In this document: positions 12,695 to 64,000 of the stretch, piece after piece | Layout: every line of letters begins with the position of its first letter | Position numbering within the stretch: position 1 is the first letter of the stretch | DNA from: Acanthacorydalis orientalis | Taxonomy: Eukaryota > Arthropoda > Insecta > Megaloptera > Corydalidae | Direction of reading: 5' to 3' | DNA: 64,000 bases | Assembly: GCA_034766995.1 (NCBI GenBank) | Contig: CM068320.1 | Location: 9,831,001 to 9,895,000, forward strand | Translations under genes and position numbers: made by a program | The notes under the pieces: generated by a model | Database searches by the model: none | Told to the model about the DNA's origin: nothing | The model's input: the letters and a program-made list of their open reading frames with translations, nothing else

Positions 12695-13090
12695 GAATAG
12701 TAGTTCCTACACTAATTTTTGAAAGTTTACAATAACAAGTACACATTTGCTAAATTAAATTTATAAAATGAACTAATCATTAACAACAGAATTTTTATAA
12801 TTTGGATAAATTAATGTCATAAAAATAATAATTTTAAATTAAATAAAAACCAACAGTAAATTTACATGCAAATATTAAAAAATAATGACAGTTCTTTGAA
12901 AATCAATACAATCTAAAAATATATCATTCTCTAAAACAATGGTTTTCAGACGGGGCGAGGGAGATATGAAGCGCTTACAGGATGTGAAATTCGGATGAAA
13001 AACGCCTATTTGCTACATTTTCATTTTTCTCATTAACACCAGTCCGAATTATAAAAAGGGTTTGTATATTTTTTATTCGATGTGATGTAT

Positions 13091-13148
<58 letters not shown>

Positions 13149-13389
13149 ATGAGTAGTAATTATGAATCAATTCATCAATCATATAAAACAAAAATATAAA
13201 AAAATATTAATAAAGTATTTCCGATTGTAAATATCACCGATTATTTGAATCAAGGCACTGGAGAGAAATTAAAAGAGTTTACAAGTCATGAAATGAGCAA
13301 ACAATGACAAAACATTTGAAGAATATTATGTTTAAGTATATTAAATAAAATAAACTTAAGTGTATATTAAGGTTAGGTAAATATATATT

Positions 13390-13509
<120 letters not shown>

Positions 13510-13911
13510 TGATATATAAAAAGTAAAAGTTAGGTATAAAAATAAAGTAATTATGATATTAGAATCTTAACCACAATGTATTGTTAAAACGATACATTAT
13601 AAAGTTGAAATCTGAACTTATAAATATGTAATTATTATTTACTTAGAAAACCAGAGAATTATATATCAAATGATAACGTTATTAAAAAATACGACACAGC
13701 AATTTGTAGTTATATCTGTAAATGAGTTATAGTTGATATTGTTTATCAATTTCTTGTAACTACGGAAATGCCTAGTATATAGATAACTGAACATTCATTT
13801 CGGTTTAATATCAAAGTTATTCGGCACGATAGAAGAATTTTTCTTAGAAAAGATAATAGAATGCATACACAATTAAATAGAAAAGAACTATACTTATATA
13901 CGCATTCCATA

Positions 13912-14038
<127 letters not shown>

Positions 14039-14287
14039 CATTACAAACAATTTAAATATAATTATCGACAATAGTAAATATATTATATTTGCTGTAAAAG
14101 AAAGTAATGCAAACTGAAATTTAAATATTTATATTTGACACAAACATTAAGAAATTCACTAACACTCTTTAATTAAAGAGAATCTGTGAAGTAAATATGA
14201 ATTGATTACAGACTAATTTAATTTTAAAATACACATAAATTGAATGAAATTTATTAAAAAATTTGGGAACATATTTACATAATGTAC

Positions 14288-14289
<2 letters not shown>

Positions 14290-14344
<55 letters not shown>

Positions 14345-14345
14345 G
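14290..14345. repeat. (TA)n microsatellite
   Basis: A TA run ends in TATGTATATG. Confidence 0.95.
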
Positions 14346-15197
14346 TCTTTTATTTCAAAAGAATAAACACATTTATTACGGTTGATTGTTTGAAAAAAGC
14401 AGAAATTTGTAATAAAAATGGTATAAAAGATACACAAAACTCCAAAGAAAAAATATATTTCATTAAAATTATATTACGGTTTGCTGAATGAAGATCAGTG
14501 TACCTATAATATAATTTATATTTCTAATTTAAATGTTTAATAAGTTAGTTTAAACTAAGAGAAAAATGCGCCTGACTCAGAAATCCTGTACAAAACTCAT
14601 TTGCGAATCCAAAAACTAATACGATTATAGGACAATAAAAACTTGTATTTCAGAGCCATATTTTAATGAACTAAAGCAAATAAATTAAAATTCACATAAC
14701 CCTTTTTATAATGGCTGTTTTTAAAATAACGTCGCAATAGTACAAAATAATTATAAGGTCTTATTTTATAAATGTTCAATTAAAAATTGTGAATTTACAA
14801 GTATGTTGAATATATTTATCTTTTCGATTACATATATATATTTATATATATATATATATATATATATTAAAATTAAATAAATTTCATTGATTTAATATTT
14901 ACAAATAACTATCATCGGATAAAAAATAAAACAGTACAATAGACTAATTATAAAATATTCATGAATAATATACATGATAATTAAATAATATCTAGATTTG
15001 TAAATAGATCTAAAAGACTATTGTATTTTTATAACAAAAAGTAATTATCGTCTGTTTGAGTTTACTTGATAAAATACATTTTATTTGAATTAAATACAAA
15101 TAATAATCATTATTAATAAAATAAATCGAGATGTTTAAGACTTCTATTGAAAAAAAAAACAAATCAAAAAATGAAGTATGAGAAAACAGAAACTCAC

Positions 15198-61453
<46,256 letters not shown>

Positions 61454-61625
61454 TTTAAAAAAAATATTACACTATTAATTCACATCATTTTTACACTAAT
61501 CAAACCTCACAATACCATTAATCGATTGTTACTGTGTTATGCACATTCGGCCATGTTTACTGTCACTTCTTCTTGTTGTTTTTTTGATAACCGTGGCTGT
61601 CAAATATGCGTTCGGCGCGAATATT
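61454..61625 (-). promoter_or_regulatory. Probable 5'UTR and promoter-proximal region of Sponge
   Basis: Upstream of the start codon (higher coordinates) the DNA is slightly GC-richer, with TTCGCGCCGAACGC near 61607-61620. No TATA box or initiator can be fixed in this composition, and a 5'UTR intron is possible. Three short upstream ORFs lie here. Confidence 0.45.
61537..61554 (-). promoter_or_regulatory. Upstream ORF (5 codons) in the Sponge 5' region
   Basis: The minus strand reads AAC ATG GCC GAA TGT GCA TAA, a start with A at -3 and G at +4, i.e. good initiation context, about 100 bp before the main ATG. Two minimal ORFs, ATG GTA TTG TGA and ATG ATG TGA, follow. If transcribed, these could reduce translation of the main frame. 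Confidence 0.4.
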
Positions 61626-64000
61626 TAAAATATTTTATTGTTACATGACAAATTTTTAGCAAAATATCTGTTCCTTAACTTATTAAATGTTATCAAATTA
61701 ACAAAATAAATACACCACATTTCTTATTACAAATTAATAGTATTTAAAATTATGTTTTGTGATTTTTAAGCACTTATTTGATAAAAAAACGAAACTAAAA
61801 AGTATTTTAGTTTTACTAAAACTTTCCAAAATATCGATTTATATATATAAACGTATGCATGATTATAAATAATTTATCCCGTGTCTTAATGAGAAACAAC
61901 AATATGTTTGATGATTACACAAAACAGATATGTTTTGTGTAATCATTAGTGAATTCTATAGTAAATATAATTCTGATAAGATTATCTTTATCTATTTTCT
62001 ATGCAGATTTACTTGAAGATTGAATACGACATTTATCAAATATTTTATTTTAAACTGAATTTTATTTGCATGCTATATATCATATATCATATAACATCAC
62101 ATATCGAAAAAATTAAGGGATCGAAGTATTATAATTTAATAATAAGAGAAATTTAATAAAATTGTTTTTATTCTTATAATTCTGTTTTAAATTTTAAATT
62201 GAATTTGCATACTTTAATTAATTATACAAGCAAATTTTGAACAAAAATCACAAAAAAATACTGTAACAAAAGAATACAATTTCAACTAATTTAATTTTGA
62301 AAATAAAACAAACTAGAATCAATATATTTTTTAAAAAATATTTATTTTGATACCATATGCTTTTTCTTTTCAAAATTTTATTTGTATATTGTTATCATAA
62401 AAGTCAATTTATGAAGATTATTGTATCGAAAATATTTCTTCAGATAAAACTTATAAATTATAAAATATTTCATTGATCAAATTTCAAAATTTAAAGTTTG
62501 AACTACAGACTATATCATTTTCGTTTTCACGTTATTTCAGAAATTTAGTAAAATAAATTGAATTTTATAATTCAATTTGAAATTTACTATAGACATCACT
62601 ACATTAACACCACTAATTAATTAAATATGTTCGATGACAAAAAATTTTGTGATTTGTGCTATTTTAATGTTCTCTTATGATTCTATTATGAATCGATATT
62701 TTAATATTATTTTTCTTAGTATAGGTAAACAAAATTTACAAATAATACTACTTAACTTTAATTTAAATTTAAATTCTATGCTATTTCAAATAAATTATAT
62801 ATTTTTCTATATAACACTATTATCAATCAAATATTTTAACAGAAATTATTTTAGGTTTTGAAATTTAAGATGAAGTAAAGTTAATACTAGAATAAATTAT
62901 TAAAAATAGGAACAGTATTTTAAAACAAGATATGTAGAAAGACAAAAATTCATTCTTGATAATATTTGGAAAGGTTACAAAAATATTTGAACATAACTTT
63001 ATTTAACAATTAAAATTTTGTATTATTTTCATCAAGATTTATATCAAAAAATGTTTTGAATATAATTAACAAAAAATATTTCAAAATTAAGAAAATTGTA
63101 TATTAAATTTTAATATTCTGTATATAATTATAATAATTTGTTCATTTATACTTCAAAAACTAATTAAAAAATCTAAAAAATATATTTTAAAAAGTTAAGT
63201 AAATGAACATTTTTACTCTATGTATAATATATATATATACATATATATATATTGTTTTTCAGTACATACATATGTCCATACACCCATGATTTTGTATCAA
63301 ATCACAAATATTTTTATTTGCAATTTTTAATATTTTTTCTTCCTTACGCTTCTTTTCTCAATATATTTATTTTAAATAGTACAGACGACCCCAATTTCCA
63401 GCCAAATTACAATTTATGACCACTCCCATAAAAAATAAAATCTACAAATGTATTCAAAACATTTATAAGTTGATTTGTTTTCAAATAAGTTTAATCTGTT
63501 GTTTTTACAATTTTGATTAGTACTTTTTATGGTTTAGTGCCACATTAACAAGCTCATTAGTGCCATGGAATTTTAAATATTGGTTATCGAATAATAGATA
63601 TTTCAAATATTTTGTAAATAGCAATAAATTGAAGCAGTCGGAACTGTTCTTGCCATATATTAACATTTTTATTAAAAAGCATATTTTTAAAAAAGTAAAC
63701 ATCTATTGAAACTACACATTATTAAATTAATTATACATTGTACAGTATATATATAAACGTACATATTAAATATATATATATACACACATACATATACACA
63801 CATGTATATATATATACATGCATGTATATATATATATATATAACAGAAAGTACATTTATTATTTTAATACAAACTTACCTTAAATAATTACAACTAAAAT
63901 TAAAATATCATTGTATTTATTACGAGCAAAATGTTTTAAATTTCTAATGAACTTTTTTTTAAATGTATTTATTTATTATTTTTCTATCTGTTTTTAGAAT
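61626..64000. other. Upstream flank of Sponge, no gene recognised
   Basis: AT-rich DNA with short TA tracts at 63225-63252 and a CA/TA/CATG tract at 63769-63842. A perfect 16-bp-arm hairpin lies at 61911-61946. No coding match on either strand. Confidence 0.65.
61911..61946. repeat. Perfect hairpin, 16-bp arms
   Basis: ATGATTACACAAAACA and its exact reverse complement flank the tetranucleotide GATA, about 460 bp upstream of the Sponge start codon. Confidence 0.8.

Overview
This is very AT-rich eukaryotic DNA with dozens of (TA)n microsatellites, spliceosomal introns with GT..AG ends, and many Tc1/mariner, piggyBac, pogo and hAT-type DNA transposons. The two real genes match insect families: innexin 3 and the DOCK-family exchange factor Sponge. 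The mariner content and base composition suggest a hymenopteran (ant, bee or wasp), but that is inference; only 'insect' is well supported.

Layout. (1) 1-8.9 kb, plus strand: the last four coding exons of innexin 3 (2860-3065, 6816-7034, 7605-8000, 8458-8643). Its first coding exon lies left of the window. (2) 8.9-15.2 kb: no gene, only microsatellites and a possible retroelement tail. (3) 15.2-15.7 kb, minus strand: coding exons 3 and 2 of the Sponge/DOCK gene. (4) 15.7-61.4 kb: one intron of about 45.7 kb, filled with (TA)n tracts and transposons. (5) 61417-61453, minus strand: a 37-nt first coding exon of Sponge, encoding MWTPTKTKKYGV plus one base. I found it by matching reading phase, splice sites and the expected DOCK N-terminus. 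A probable 5'UTR with short upstream ORFs and promoter follows it. (6) 61.6-64 kb: upstream flank with no recognised gene.

The remaining ~1,800 codons expected of Sponge are not seen left of 15198. Unless exons were missed, they lie beyond position 1, and the innexin 3 exons here sit antisense inside a Sponge intron.

The large intron holds five mariner copies with matching ends. One, at 40386-41675, has an uninterrupted 349-residue D,D34D transposase and near-identical terminal repeats, so it is a recent and possibly active insertion. The others are broken: a Hsmar1/cecropia-like copy, a Mos1-like copy, an internally deleted copy, and two more (one cecropia-like) beside it. The intron also has a Tc1-like element with ~285-bp inverted repeats, a pogo-like element, a piggyBac MITE containing a perfect 60-bp palindrome, a hAT MITE with an 8-bp target duplication, and decayed RTE-like retroelement pieces. 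Three GC-richer, non-repeat islands (about 32.0-32.25, 39.05-39.25 and 42.0-42.2 kb) are candidate regulatory elements. I see no previously undescribed multi-gene system. The most useful results are the gene architecture, the intact mariner and the unusual terminal-repeat structures.
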